Source: Nemertoderma westbladi
Taxonomy: Eukaryota > Xenacoelomorpha > Nemertodermatida > Nemertodermatidae
Length of the DNA: 64,000 nucleotides
NCBI GenBank assembly: GCA_032718475.1
Contig: JAUCBJ010001861.1
Span: 141,851-205,850, forward strand
Direction: 5' to 3'
Shown one piece after another: positions 44,801 to 52,815 of this stretch (positions are counted from its first letter, which is position 1; each line of letters begins with the position of its first letter). Both the position numbers and the translations under genes were made by a program. Below the pieces are notes generated by a model. That model saw only the letters and a program-made list of their open reading frames with translations, had not been told where the DNA came from and ran no database searches.

Positions 44801-47548
44801 GGTGAGGGTAGGTCCTCGTGGTGACAGTAGGTCCTCGGTAAGTCCTCGTGGTGACGGAAGGTCCTCGTGGTGACGGTAGGTCCTCATGGTGACGGTAGGT
44901 CTCCGTGCTGACGGTAGGTTCTCGTGCTGACGGTAGGTCCTCGTGGTGACGGTAGGTCCTCGTGGTGACAGTAGGTCCTCGGTAAGTCCTCGTGGTGACG
45001 GAAGGTCCTCGTGGTGACGGTAGGTCCTCATGGTGACGGTAGGTCTCCGTGCTGACGGTAGGTCCTCGTGGTGATGGTAGGTCCTCGTGGTGATGGTAGG
45101 TCCTCGGCTGACTGTAGGTCTCCGTGCTGACGGTGGGTCCTCGTGCTGACGGTAGGTCCTCGTGGTGACGGACGGTCTCCGTGCTGACGGTAGGTCCTCG
45201 TGCTGACATTACGTCTCCGTGCTGACGGTAGGTCCTCGTGCTTACGGTAGGACTCCATGCTGACTGTAGGTCCTCATGCTGACAGTAGGTTTCAGTGCTG
45301 ACGGTAGGTCCTCGTGCTGACAGTAGGTCCTCGTGCTGACGTTAGGTCTCCGGGCTGACGGTAGGTCCCTGTGCTGACAGTAGGTCTCCGTGCTGACGAT
45401 GGGCCCTCGTGTTGAGAAGTAGGTCCTCGTGCTGACTAGTACTAGGGTCGGCATGCTGCATTGCACCTGCATTTTTAAGAATGCTGTGCTGGCTTGTCGA
45501 CAAAATTGCGCCTCCACTACTCCCTATCACCCATGACATTTGCTAGATCATCCGCATCTTCAAGGCCAGTGTCCTTTAAGATGCGTCTCAAGAAAGTCAT
45601 AGGCTGTCCACCATGCTTATTCACTCCATGAGGCTGCCAAAGTACAAGATTATGTACTGGCTGGTCCTCACGGCGAAAGCAATATCCTGCAAAGCGGAGG
45701 CGATTTTGTTCTAGTGTCAAGCTTGGGGGAACCAATGCGACACCTCCAATGTTATATAGTTTCTGGTTGGAGATGTGTGCATTGTACTTGACACAATGAA
45801 CCCGGCGTAGCATTCTTGTGAATGTGCCATCCAGAGATTTGGTGTCCTCAGCAGTGAGAGCCCGTGCTGACGGTAGGTCCGTGCTGACGGTAGGTCCTCG
45901 TGGTGACGGTAGGTCCTCGTGGTGACGGTAGGTCCTTGTGGTGACGGTAGGTCCTTGTGGTGACGGTAGGTCCTCGTGGTGATGGTAGGTCCGTGCTGAC
46001 GGTAGGTCCTCGTGGTGACGGTAGGTCCTCGTGGTAACGGTAGGTCCTCGTTGTGACGGTAGGTCCTCGTGGTGACGGTAGGTCCTTGTGGTGACGGTAG
46101 GTCCTCGTGGTGACGGTAGGTCCTCGTGGTGACGGTAGGTCCTCGTGGTGACGGTAGGTCCTCGTGGTGACGGTAGGTCCTCGTGGTTACGGTAGGTCCT
46201 CGTGGTGAGGGTAGGTCCTCGTGGTAAGGGTAGGTCCTCGTGCTGACGGTAGGTCCTCGTTGTGACGGTAGGTCCTCGTGCTGACGGTAGGTCCTCGTGG
46301 TGACGGTAGGTCCTCGTGGTGACGGTAGGTCCGCGCTCACAGTAGTCTTGTAAATAATCATGACGTAGACCTACACTAATAATTAATTATAGCAAAATCA
46401 AAATCAAGTTTAGAGCTAATAAAAAAGCACTACTGTAGCTACAATAAATTCGCTAGCTACTAACGAGATTTTTGTAGCAATATTTGAGAATTTATTATTA
46501 AATATTCTAGAATATTATTATTTGTTGTAGAATATTCACAAGAATTTAAGATAATAGCTAAAGCTAACATGTTCTAGGATATTTTCAAATAAAAATTGCA
46601 AACACTTGTTAGGATAAAAAATTGCAAAGTATTTCCCACATATATACGATACACATTGTATAATAAAACTTCAGAAATAATAGTCGTATACAGAACTGTT
46701 ACCATTATTTTACGACATAAAATGTATACTAGATGTCTGTAAATATGTCACCTGTGTGCAAATACGGGCGTTTCTTCTGGACCGAGAATAAAGAGCATGT
46801 CTGCAGTCTCGTGGTCTTCCAATAGTCTATCCATATCCTCAACCAGTACCTGGGGTTTCTTTATCTCAGTGGTTCTCTTATGGCCCCTCCCTTTACTAAA
46901 AGCAGCCTGTAAGATTTTACATATCGAAATATATATATCACGGATAAATCCAGATTTCGCCTTGAAACAAACCAATGAAATATAGTGCCATAGCAGGGCA
47001 ACGCGGGTGTCAGTTCTCTATTCCACCCATCTGATATTTTGGTATTATTAAATGAAATAACATATATACAAACAGTACATACACACACTGCCCTACCCAC
47101 TAGTTCCGCACTCCTTCCTTGCCATTAGTTCAGTGGTAGGGGGTCTACTCTACTCATCCCCCACTCGCACTAGTTCGCACGTAATGTTATTTAAAACACT
47201 AGCTAGACCAAAAATTCTAGCAAGATTAATATGTCAAAATCTGTTTAAAAATACCGGTAATTAGGAAAATAAAAAAAAACACTTCTGCAGTAGATCAAAT
47301 ACTACCTGTCATAAAAATTAATATTATATTATTTTTGCTGCAGGATGTTCTAGAACATTAATTCAAAAATTGCTTAAAAATAGCTAGTAAAATAAGGAAC
47401 TGTTACCGGCCACAGTCCAAAAATGTATAATGTGTCGGGCGTCGCTACTCGCTAACTTAGCACTTACATTGTCTCCTTTGGATACTGAGCCAATAGCTAC
47501 TTCATCACTAGGCACCATTAACACGGGATTAAAAGAAGATTCTGCCAT
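26383..47548 (-). CDS. BTB-BACK-TLDc protein, eight-exon gene
   Basis: Coding exons, in transcript order: 47468-47548, 46752-46906, 42885-43036, 40623-40790, 39513-39719, 35215-35458, 34731-34878, 26383-26814. All borders are GT-AG and all phases fit (0, 2, 1, 1, 1, 2, 0), giving 528 residues. A BTB/POZ domain (about 55-155) has 'HETADMLFILG', 'VFAHRLIV' and 'LRYMYTG'. A BACK domain follows (about 160-290; 'YSACERHMLSML', 'DIWRAVMQWA', 'LLTDVLPLIRFLLID'). The C terminus is a TLDc domain (about 345-515; 'YRASRDGYSSQSFHSK', 'GGFTDVAW', 'GYGPVFGAGPDLAIANNCN', 'VKDYELFTL'). BTB-BACK proteins usually dimerise and recruit cullin-3; TLDc domains occur in oxidation-resistance and V-ATPase-linked proteins. 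A Cul3 adaptor role is inference. The introns are dominated by minisatellites; the gene spans 21 kb for 1.6 kb of coding sequence. Confidence 0.9.
26895..33617. repeat. Intron 7 minisatellite, 33-bp unit alternating with a 74-bp unit
   Basis: The 33-bp unit contains 'TTTAGTTGAAACTCTCACAC' and 'AGTTGAATGTT'. At irregular intervals a 41-bp insert with 'AACATAACTATGTCAGGCTC' and 'GTACCAAATACACTATG' makes it 74 bp. Variants 'GAAAGTCTC', 'TTTTGTTGAAAG' and 'GTATGTTTAG' mark longer blocks: identical four-unit clusters start at 28936, 30237 and 31497, so a higher-order unit of about 1.26-1.30 kb is present at least three times. Because 33 is a multiple of three, short frames stay open on both strands; they are not genes. 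Confidence 0.95.
33618..34395. other. Intron 7 unique sequence
   Basis: Non-repetitive AT-rich intron sequence between the array and a SINE-like remnant. No exon-like frame in phase with exons 7 and 8. Confidence 0.5.
34405..34510 (-). mobile_element. tRNA-derived SINE remnant in intron 7
   Basis: On the minus strand 'GAGGTTCGAATCCGACACC' is a perfect B-box context (GGTTCGAATCC), preceded by 'CACGGCTTCCAATTCGAG'. The A-box half is degraded. No full cloverleaf. Confidence 0.45.
34731..34878 (-). CDS. BTB-BACK-TLDc exon 7 (TLDc start)
   Basis: Acceptor 'GTTGTAG|AATG', donor 'TCCAAG|GTACAT'. It encodes 'DTDILSG' and 'WKLVYRASRDGYSSQSFHSK', the first strands and helix of the TLDc domain. It is only 148 bases long and was found from phase and motif. 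Confidence 0.85.
35215..35458 (-). CDS. BTB-BACK-TLDc exon 6 (BACK end)
   Basis: Acceptor 'TCTTTAAG|GG', donor 'TTTACAG|GTTATT'. It encodes 'ENRIRMSELLTDVLPLIRF' and 'EVEPTRLIPKEIALERY', the typical BACK C-terminal helices, then a basic stretch 'DPRIRPRLIYR' leading to the TLDc domain. Confidence 0.88.
35625..37369. repeat. Intron 5 minisatellite, distal block (units of about 33-37 bp)
   Basis: About 50 units, each with 'CCCATCCCAGTACAC' and 'TAACCTAACTG'. On the gene strand most units contain 'CAGTTAG|GTTAGTG', the same bases as the exon 5 splice donor. Units near 35.6-36.7 kb are longer ('GGGTAACCC') and those nearer exon 5 shorter ('GGGTAGCCC'/'GGGTGGCCC'), a gradient of variants along the array. 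Confidence 0.95.
37370..38912 (+). mobile_element. 1,543-bp insertion with a 28S-like 3' end and 55-bp target duplication
   Basis: The minisatellite is interrupted by unique, GC-richer DNA. The 55 bases before it (37315-37369, 'TGGCCCATCC' to 'CAGTACACTAA', with the rare variant 'CCCCTCTCAG') are repeated exactly after it (38913-38967). Its last 32 bases include 'AACTATGACTCTCTTAAGG', the 28S rRNA sequence just before the R2 (and I-PpoI) cut point; the preceding 'AACGGCGGTGAG' differs from the usual 28S by one extra T. The following genomic base run 'TGGCCC' resembles the 28S 'TAGCC'. No long open frame exists, so it is a non-autonomous or truncated product of target-primed insertion, probably R2-like. 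Confidence 0.75.
38225..38290 (+). mobile_element. tRNA-like segment inside the 28S-tailed insertion
   Basis: 'CGTGGCTCAGTGGTCTACAG' fits a tRNA A box and 'CCAGTCTCGAGCCGCG' a degenerate B box about 35 bases later. This suggests that part of the insertion was once a tRNA-type pol III unit, as in SINEs. It does not fold as a clear functional tRNA. Confidence 0.4.
38913..39535. repeat. Intron 5 minisatellite, exon-proximal block
   Basis: About 18 units of about 35 bp, continuous with exon 5: the array's last unit is the end of the exon itself. Units carry 'GGGTAGCCC' or 'GGGTGGCCC' plus the splice-donor copy. It begins with the right copy of the 55-bp target duplication. Confidence 0.95.
39513..39719 (-). 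CDS. BTB-BACK-TLDc exon 5 (BACK)
   Basis: Acceptor 'ATAATTTAG|GA', donor 'CAGTTAG|GTTAGT'. It encodes the BACK core 'VDHIIKFIYKNI', 'LSKDALITLIQADEIGLEEE' and 'DIWRAVMQWATHQLG'. The last 20 or so exon bases and the donor are the first unit of the roughly 35-bp minisatellite that fills intron 5. Reading through the donor meets a TAG at once, so splicing here is required. Confidence 0.87.
39840..40335. mobile_element. Composite MITE segment in intron 4
   Basis: Shares with 52855-53355 the ordered blocks 'TACTATATTGCTTTCATA', 'GCCTTACTCAATGTTAAA', 'TGTTCTCGAATATTTATT', 'GATATTGAGTTCCGTTTT' and 'AAATGCTCTTTCAACA'. It also shares a terminal module with inverted 'TTTTCGCCGG' / 'CCGGCGAAAAAGTA'. 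The two modules also occur apart elsewhere, so the unit is composite. Confidence 0.65.
40623..40790 (-). CDS. BTB-BACK-TLDc exon 4 (BTB end, BACK start)
   Basis: Bounded by 'TTATATTAG|GC' and 'GCAG|GTTAAC'. It encodes 'SQELGIPDLYSACERHML', the last BTB helix passing into the BACK domain, then 'NTANACYLLTAAMKL'. Too short to stand out as an independent frame; phases 1 and 1 join it exactly to exons 3 and 5. Confidence 0.85.
40905..40990 (+). mobile_element. tRNA-derived SINE remnant in intron 3
   Basis: 'CTTGGTGTAGTTGTTACAAT' resembles an A box and 'GGAGGTTCGATCCCAGC' contains a B box about 35 bases on. It lies 115 bases upstream of exon 4 on the other strand. Confidence 0.45.
41185..41812. 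mobile_element. MITE-like inverted repeat in intron 3
   Basis: 'AAACTATGGTAGTTC' near 41193 is mirrored by 'CAAACTACCATAGTATGAAC' near 41766. Further 'AGTACTA'/'TAGTACGAACTA' pieces lie inside both ends. The right end touches the LINE fragment at 41819. No protein. Confidence 0.45.
41819..42525 (+). pseudogene. Decayed LINE reverse-transcriptase fragment in intron 3 (antisense to the host gene)
   Basis: Broken plus-strand frames give the RT order 'FRGISLISIAAKLYNRIIL', 'ALRRIIEELSKK', 'IFVDFFKAFDSVSRSRIF' (motif A), 'GVLQGDTLAP' (motif B) and 'LTDLDFADDLGVLSESL' (catalytic Asp pair). It is the same general family as the LINE at 21-24 kb (compare 'ISLISIAAKLYNRI' with 'GICLLVVAAKIYNKM'). Several frameshifts; both ends missing. 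Confidence 0.8.
42885..43036 (-). CDS. BTB-BACK-TLDc exon 3 (BTB middle)
   Basis: The acceptor is 'TTATTATTAG' and the donor 'ACAG|GTAGGT'. It completes the Arg of the split codon and continues 'LIVYTRCRKYKMYKNEML', then 'VFKIVLRYMYTG', the usual BTB end-of-core motif. The split after the first base of Gly matches exon 4. Confidence 0.88.
43083..45428. repeat. Intron 2 minisatellite, 19-bp unit, main block
   Basis: The unit is 'GGTAGGTCCTCGTGCTGAC' with many variants ('CTCCGTGCTGAC', 'CTTGTGCTAAT', 'TATCCGTGCTGAC'). Toward 44.7-45.1 kb the variant 'CTCGTGGTGAC' takes over. Three units make 57 bases, so minus-strand frames read as 19-residue repeats and stay open for up to 235 codons. These are repeat artefacts inside an intron of a minus-strand gene. 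Confidence 0.95.
45429..45860 (-). pseudogene. LINE polyprotein C-terminal end inserted in the 19-bp array
   Basis: A 98-residue minus-strand frame (45517-45813) reads 'LEQNRLRFAGYCFRREDQ', 'LVLWQPHG', 'GGQPMTFLRRILKDTGLEDADDL'. This is the usual tail of RTE-like LINE polyproteins, the very part missing from the LINE at 21.1 kb. Array units resume on both sides (45858 on), so it interrupted the array. Confidence 0.75.
45858..46350. repeat. Intron 2 minisatellite, second block
   Basis: About 26 units of the 19-bp repeat, mostly the 'CTCGTGGTGAC' variant, continuing the array after the LINE insertion. More uniform than the main block, which suggests recent homogenisation. Confidence 0.93.
46752..46906 (-). 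CDS. BTB-BACK-TLDc exon 2 (start of BTB)
   Basis: The acceptor is 'ATTTTACAG' and the donor 'CACAG|GTGACA'. It encodes a basic linker ('SKGRGHKRTTEIKKP') and the first BTB strand-helix segment ending 'PVFAHR'. The last codon is split 2+1 with exon 3. Confidence 0.88.
46907..47467. other. Intron 1 of the BTB-BACK-TLDc gene
   Basis: A 561-base intron with a 'TTAGTTCAGTGGTAGGGGG' A-box-like patch near 47127 but no matching B box. AT-rich otherwise. Confidence 0.6.
47468..47548 (-). CDS. BTB-BACK-TLDc exon 1 (start codon)
   Basis: It opens with ATG at 47546-47548 and encodes 27 residues beginning 'MAESSFNPVL'. It ends in phase 0 at the strong donor 'GTAAGT'. A second in-frame Met lies at residue 11. 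The start is chosen because no acceptor or longer frame is apparent upstream. Confidence 0.75.
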
Positions 47549-48780
47549 TATTTACTAGTGTGCAGCAGTCTGTTCGTTGTAAAACAAATGGTAACTCAAT
47601 AAAGTAATATTTCAGTAGCTCCCAATTCTAGAACAAACAATACTTGTTGCCGTGTGAATATTCATTCGATAAGTTTTAACCAATAATACGATCCAAACAC
47701 TCAACAGGCCAAAACCGTCTATGTCGAATGAGTCATGGAAATATATTTAGAATCAGGAAAAAAAGGCGCATCTATCTCAAAGCGAGAAAATAAAGTTCTA
47801 AGAAAATAATTATTTGCCAAAACGGTGCAAATCGATCTGCCTTCACAAATGAATGACAAAATTTTACAATCAATTTAGTATGTTTTGTGCTTAGATCATA
47901 CTGTAACCTGTTATCTAAATCTCGACGGTATTCCTCTGTACTATGTTAAACGTTATTACATGCGATAACTGATAAGCTTTGCGATATCGCAAAGGGATAT
48001 TTGCGATTATCGCGAAGCTTGCGATAATCTTACTGATAGCTCTGTTTTGTTTCACCCAAAACCGTCCAAATGTCCCTGGTGAAATAGGAAAGCTCCTGAT
48101 TCATTATTGAGTGGTGGGTTTAAAAAAAATAGTTAGTATCACCAAGGCACATGCCAAAACCGATCCATTATATGCTAGAGGACTTGTCTGTCGGTGTGTC
48201 GGTTATTTGTCAACGTTCTCCAGAAAAGTGAAATATTAAATATAAGTTTATAATTGGCAGTGCAGTGGTGGGGTTAATCTGGTGGAATGGAACGAATTGG
48301 TTGGTAATGGTGGGGTTAATCTGGTGTTACTTGTGTTATCAACATATATAATGCATTACACGAAAATTATTTTAATTACTTATTTTCCTTTTTTCGTCGT
48401 GATAAACAGTAAAATCACTGCGATCCTATGGGTTGCTTTTTCACTATGAAAAAAAGGTACTTGTTTTTCTCCAAATTTTGGTGTATATTCGGGCGAAAAA
48501 GTAACAATAAAATAAAATAGAAAATAAGTAAATAAAATAATTAATACCTTTGATATGTGTTATTAAGTATTACTTACTCCACTAGTTGCTATGTAAACGA
48601 GTATTATAATAAAGACTTTCGCTCTCTAGTTGTAGTGGCGGAAGAAATAGTATTTTTCTTTTACTGGATAACATAGATATAACTTCGTTTGAATACTCAT
48701 TATAATAATAATAAAAATATAAAAAATATCGAAATTCTTACTAACGACACTTCTATATTCAAGTCCTTGGTTTAAATTTA
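47549..48780. other. Upstream flank of the BTB-BACK-TLDc gene; no gene recognised
   Basis: Should contain the promoter of the minus-strand gene; no TATA or CpG-rich core can be assigned. At 47960-48025 'GCGATA'/'TATCGC' repeats form a mirrored patch around 'GCGATATCGC'. At 48385-48510 the 'CTATGGGTTGC...GGCGAAAAAGTA' terminal module of the composite MITE recurs. Confidence 0.45.
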
Positions 48781-48799
48781 TACATAATTACAAATAAGT

Positions 48800-49440
48800 C
48801 GTGTGGTGGAGACAAAAACCGACGACCTGGAGCGGATCAGTACGGCTCTACTGCAACAATATATCCCGGCAATATTTGGGACTGCCCCTGGGACTGTGAA
48901 CGAGGGACCTGGTGCTTCTCCCGGTCAGACTCTGAGAGATTGGGATCCAGGGCCGCAGGTGCGGATGAGACATGCTCGGGAGGTATCGTTCGCGGGAACG
49001 GTGAGGGTCGGACTAGGATCGGATGTAAGGGCGGATCTCTTAGCAAGATGGCGTCTTTCGACATTGGGATTGTAAACGGTGACACCCCCTCTATGTTAAC
49101 CGGTCCCTGGACTCCGTCCTGGAGCAGAGAGTCCGAGTCAACAAGGCGCACTACAGTGCGGTGAGCGAGGATCGTAGGATCTCCTTCACTCCCCTAGTCG
49201 GAACCTCCGACGGGGTCTGGTGCAAGGCGGAGACCCTTGTGGCTCGGTGGCAGGGGTTCCCTGAACACGGCCTCGCGTGTGTTTGGGCGGTGTGCAGAGG
49301 CGCCTACAGTTCGCGCTCCTTCGCTCCAACTCGCTATGCCTGCGCTCACCTAAGGGGATGGTGCAAGGCTGCGGGGATCCACCTCCCAGACCGGTACTAA
49401 AATGTCTGTCATGACCAACAACTAATACTGGGGGTTGTGC
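48800..49440 (+). pseudogene. GC-rich island, probable retroelement remnant
   Basis: About 640 bases much richer in G and C than both flanks. One frame from about 48803 runs 90 residues. Another, open from about 49084 to 49400, contains 'RISFTPLVGTSDGVWCKAE', a style seen near the C terminus of some reverse-transcriptase polyproteins. No RT core motif is present, so the assignment is tentative. It could instead be a CpG island or an unrecognised gene piece. Confidence 0.35.
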
Positions 49441-49734
49441 CATTATGTCCGTTGTGCAAATAATTGCAATACTGTCGTTTGATCAATTATATTTTACCTA
49501 ATTTAAAATAATAAATATAATAATTTTATTACGTGGGAAAAAATAAGAACTTTTCTCGGGGTGAAAAAACAAAAAACGTTATTTTTCCATTTAATATGTA
49601 AACATAATTTAATTCTTAAATTAGTAATAAATAATAATTAGTTTTATAATTGAGATACTCCTTATATTTTTGAGATGTATTCGATATTACTTTACCAAAA
49701 TTCGACCAGTCAACAAAATATTTACATTTCTGAA

Positions 49735-50025
49735 GCTAGGACAATTCCGTCGAGGATAATTCCGTCGAGGACAATTCCGACCCGGTCAATTCCGACCAGG
49801 ACAATTCCGACCCGGTCAATTCCGACTTGGACAATTCCGACCAGGACAATTCCGACCCGGTCAATTCCGACTTGGACAATTCCGACCAGGACAATTCCGA
49901 CCCGGTCAATTCCGACTTGGACAATTCCGACCCTTTCAAAGATCGAATCAAATTTTCATGGGTCAGAATTAATTGTCCTAGGTCGGAATTGTCCGGGTCG
50001 GAATTGTCCGGATCCAAATAAATAA
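49735..50025. repeat. 'GACAATTCCGAC' tandem/inverted repeat
   Basis: Tandem 15-base units ('GACAATTCCGACC' and 'GGTCAATTCCGAC') at 49735-49935, then a single-copy core 'AAAGATCGAATCAAATTTTC', then inverted units ('GTCGGAATTGTCC') at 49970-50015. The layout is that of a MITE whose terminal repeat has expanded on one side. Confidence 0.75.
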
Positions 50026-50607
50026 AAATAATTAACAGATTAATAATAATCAATAACACAAGTCTGTGTTCCAGAACACTAATATTTTACTTATTTTTTT
50101 AAAATATATTTTGTTACATTATGTCAACTTAACAGCGTTCTTCGTTTTTGCATTGTAAGCTTATTATTTTTAATATGGTTTCAACATTCTACCAACTTGT
50201 TCTAGTAATTTTGACTCTATTACGATTTAACAGCGTTGAATTACTCGTAACGCTGCAAAGTAATCAATGACATGGAAACAACTTCAATTACCGTATTCCA
50301 GAATGTATTATTTCCATTTTTTTAATGATTTCTGCTTTATTATCCAGTTTGCAGTTACGGGACTAGCTACTGTATATAAATAATTGTTTAAAGTGTATGT
50401 AATCCATTATGGCGAAACGTCCAATAGAACAACAAAAGACACTAAACTGACCAAAGATAATGGGGACAGTGTTTAGTAAAACTGGACGGACACAGACGGT
50501 GACTAAGTTTACTTCAGTCGAATATAGTCAGGATGGATTAATGATTTATCACATCCATAAATTCCTATACATACCGCACGCTGATAAGTTGAGATAATGT
50601 AACAAAA

Positions 50608-50757
50608 TTAAATACATCATTGTATGCAAAGGTCACTTTTCAGCGTTAATGACCCTTGTTTATTTATGTAAACCTCCCTCGCTGCGCTGCGCTGCGGTAC
50701 ATAAATAAACTCGGGTCATAACGCTGCAAAGTGCTACTTTGCACACAATGATGTAAA
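50608..50757. mobile_element. Short fold-back MITE, copy 1
   Basis: Ends 'ACATCATTGTATGCAAAG' and 'CTTTGCACACAATGATGT' are mirror images. Inside are 'CAGCGTTAATGACCC' and 'GGGTCATAACGCTG', then 'TTATTTATGTA' and 'TACATAAATAA'. Nearly the whole 150 bases fold on themselves. A related copy is at 54640-54787. Confidence 0.75.
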
Positions 50758-50892
50758 TAGTTATTTATTACACCCCCAATCGGGGCAATCACGGTTTTAT
50801 TTTCAATAAAAGGAGTATAAAAATGCACGAAAAGAAGTTAAATGTGCACGAAATTTAATAAAATAAATAGAATAAGTGAAATCAGTTGGCTG

Positions 50893-51069
50893 ACCACGGT
50901 GGAGAGCGGCGGTGAAAGGAGAGCGGCGGTGAAAGGAGAGCGGCGGTGAAAGGAGAGCGGCGGTGAAAGGAGAGCGGCGGTGAAAGGAGAGCGGCGGTGA
51001 AAGGAGAGCGGCGGTGAAAGGAGAGCGGCGGTGAAAGGAGAGCGGCGGTGAAAGGAGAGCGGCGGTGAA
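50893..51069. repeat. 17-bp tandem repeat, about 10 copies
   Basis: The unit 'GGAGAGCGGCGGTGAAA' repeats almost without change and passes directly into the next array. Purine-rich on this strand. Confidence 0.95.
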
Positions 51070-52375
51070 AAGTTGCAACTGATAACGTGGTAGCGGACCC
51101 CGGAACTGTTCCTTGCAACTGATAACGTGGTAGCGGACCCCGGAACTGTTCCTTGCAACTGATAACGTGGTAGCGGACCTGAACTGTTCCTTGCAACTAA
51201 TAACGTGGTAGCGGACCTGAACTGTTCCTTGCAACTGATAACGTGGTAGCGGACCCCTGAACTGTTCCTTGCAACTAATAACGTGGTAGCGGACCCCGGA
51301 ACTGTTCCTTGCAACTGATAACGTGGTAGCGGACCTGAACTGTTCCTTGCAACTGATAACGTGGTAGCGGACTCCGGAACTGTTCCTTGCAACTGATAAC
51401 GTGGTAGCGGACCCCTGAACTGCTCCTTGCAACTGATAACGTGGTAGCGGACCTGAACTGTTCCTTGCAACTGATAACGTGGTAGCGGACTCCGGAACTG
51501 TTCCTTGCAACTGATAACGTGGTAGCGGACCTGAACTGTTCCTTGCAACTGATAACGTGGTAGCGGACCCCGGAACTGTTCCTTGCAACTGATAACGTGG
51601 TAGCGGACCTGAACTGTTCCTTGCAACTGATAACGTGGTAGCGGACCCCGGAACTGGTCCTTGCAACTGATAACGTGGTAGCGGACCTGAACTGTTCCTT
51701 GCAACTGATAACGTGGTAGCGGACCTGAACTGTTCCTTGCAACTGATAACGTGGTAGCGGACCTGAACTGTTCCTTGCAACTGATAACGTGGTAGCGGAC
51801 CTGAACTGTTCCTTGCAACTGATAACGTGGTAGCGGACCCCGGAACTGTTCCTTGCAACTGATAACGTGGTAGCGGACCTGAACTGTTCCTTGCAACTGA
51901 TAACGTGGTAGCGGACCTGAACTGTTCCTTGCAACTGATAACGTGGTAGCGGACCGGAACTGTTCCTTGCAACTGATAACGTGGTAGCAGACCCCGGAAC
52001 TGTTCCTTGCAACTGATAACGTGGTAGCGGACCCCTGAACTGTTCCTTGCAACTGATAACGTGGTAGCGGACCCCTGAACTGCTCCTTGCAACTGATAAC
52101 GTGGTAGCGGACCTGAACTGTTCCTTGCAACTGATAACGTGGTAGCGGACCCCGGAACTGTCCCTTGCAACTGATAACGTGGTAGCGGACCCCGGAACTG
52201 TTCCTTGCAACTGATAACGTGGTAGCGGACCCCGGAACTGTCCCTTGCAACTGATAACGTGGTAGCGGACCCCGGAACTGTTCCTTGCAACTGATAACGT
52301 GGTAGCGGACCCCGGAACTGTTCCTTGCAACTGATAACGTGGTAGCGGACCTCGGAACTGTTCCTTGCAACTGAT
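51070..52375. repeat. 38/40-bp minisatellite, about 33 copies, open in three frames
   Basis: Each unit contains 'GCAACTGATAACGTGGTAGC', then 'GGACCCCGGAACTGTTCCTT' or the shorter 'GGACCTGAACTGTTCCTT'. On the minus strand the unit has no stop codon in any frame, so frames of 538, 495 and 371 codons overlap in all three phases. Length changes of 38 and 40 scramble the frame between units, so a conserved protein is very unlikely. Confidence 0.95.
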
Positions 52376-52539
52376 ACCGAATATATTCAATTCGAAAAAT
52401 ACTATTCAACGATAAAATTACATAGCAAACGATTCTAGAGCGAAGAATATCCATGGATACAGCAATCTTATGTTGAATAATAAAACATTGTAATGTTAAA
52501 TAAAATTATTTTTTATTATTATTATTATTTTGTAATTAT

Positions 52540-52645
52540 TTCCGGTCGGAATTGTCCTATGCTGGATCCGGACAATTCCGGCCCATGAAAATTTCATTCG
52601 ATCTCTGAATGGGTCGGAATTATCGGGTCGCAATTGTCACCTACA
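52540..52645. repeat. Inverted relative of the 49.7-50.0 kb element
   Basis: 'GGACAATTCCGGCCCATGAA' and 'CATTCGATCTCTGAATGGGT' are the reverse complement, with changes, of the core at 49925-49985. The two lie in opposite orientation on either side of the 17-bp and 38/40-bp arrays. Confidence 0.65.
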
Positions 52646-52667
52646 TTTCTGTCAATTGAAACTAGAG

Positions 52668-52815
52668 AATAATTATTTATTACATGGGAAAAAAGTTGTT
52701 CACTATTAATTCTCGAAGCATTTTATTTACCGAGCGACAGCGAGGTTGATAAGGTCTAGAGAATAGTGGAAAAAATATCCTATGTTTTTTTTCCCATGTA
52801 ATACGTTATATTCTT
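52668..52815. mobile_element. MITE of the 'ACATGGGAAAA' family, well-preserved copy
   Basis: Terminal inverted repeats 'TTATTACATGGGAAAAAA' and 'TTTTTTCCCATGTAATA' flank an inner mirrored pair, 'TCTCGAAGCATTTTATTTAC' and 'GGTCTAGAGAATAGTGG'. About 150 bases, no coding capacity. Confidence 0.8.

Noticed and set aside
44324-46361. Long minus-strand frames with 19-residue repeats
   Set aside because: They are produced by three 19-bp units making 57 bases, lie in an intron and have no conserved start.
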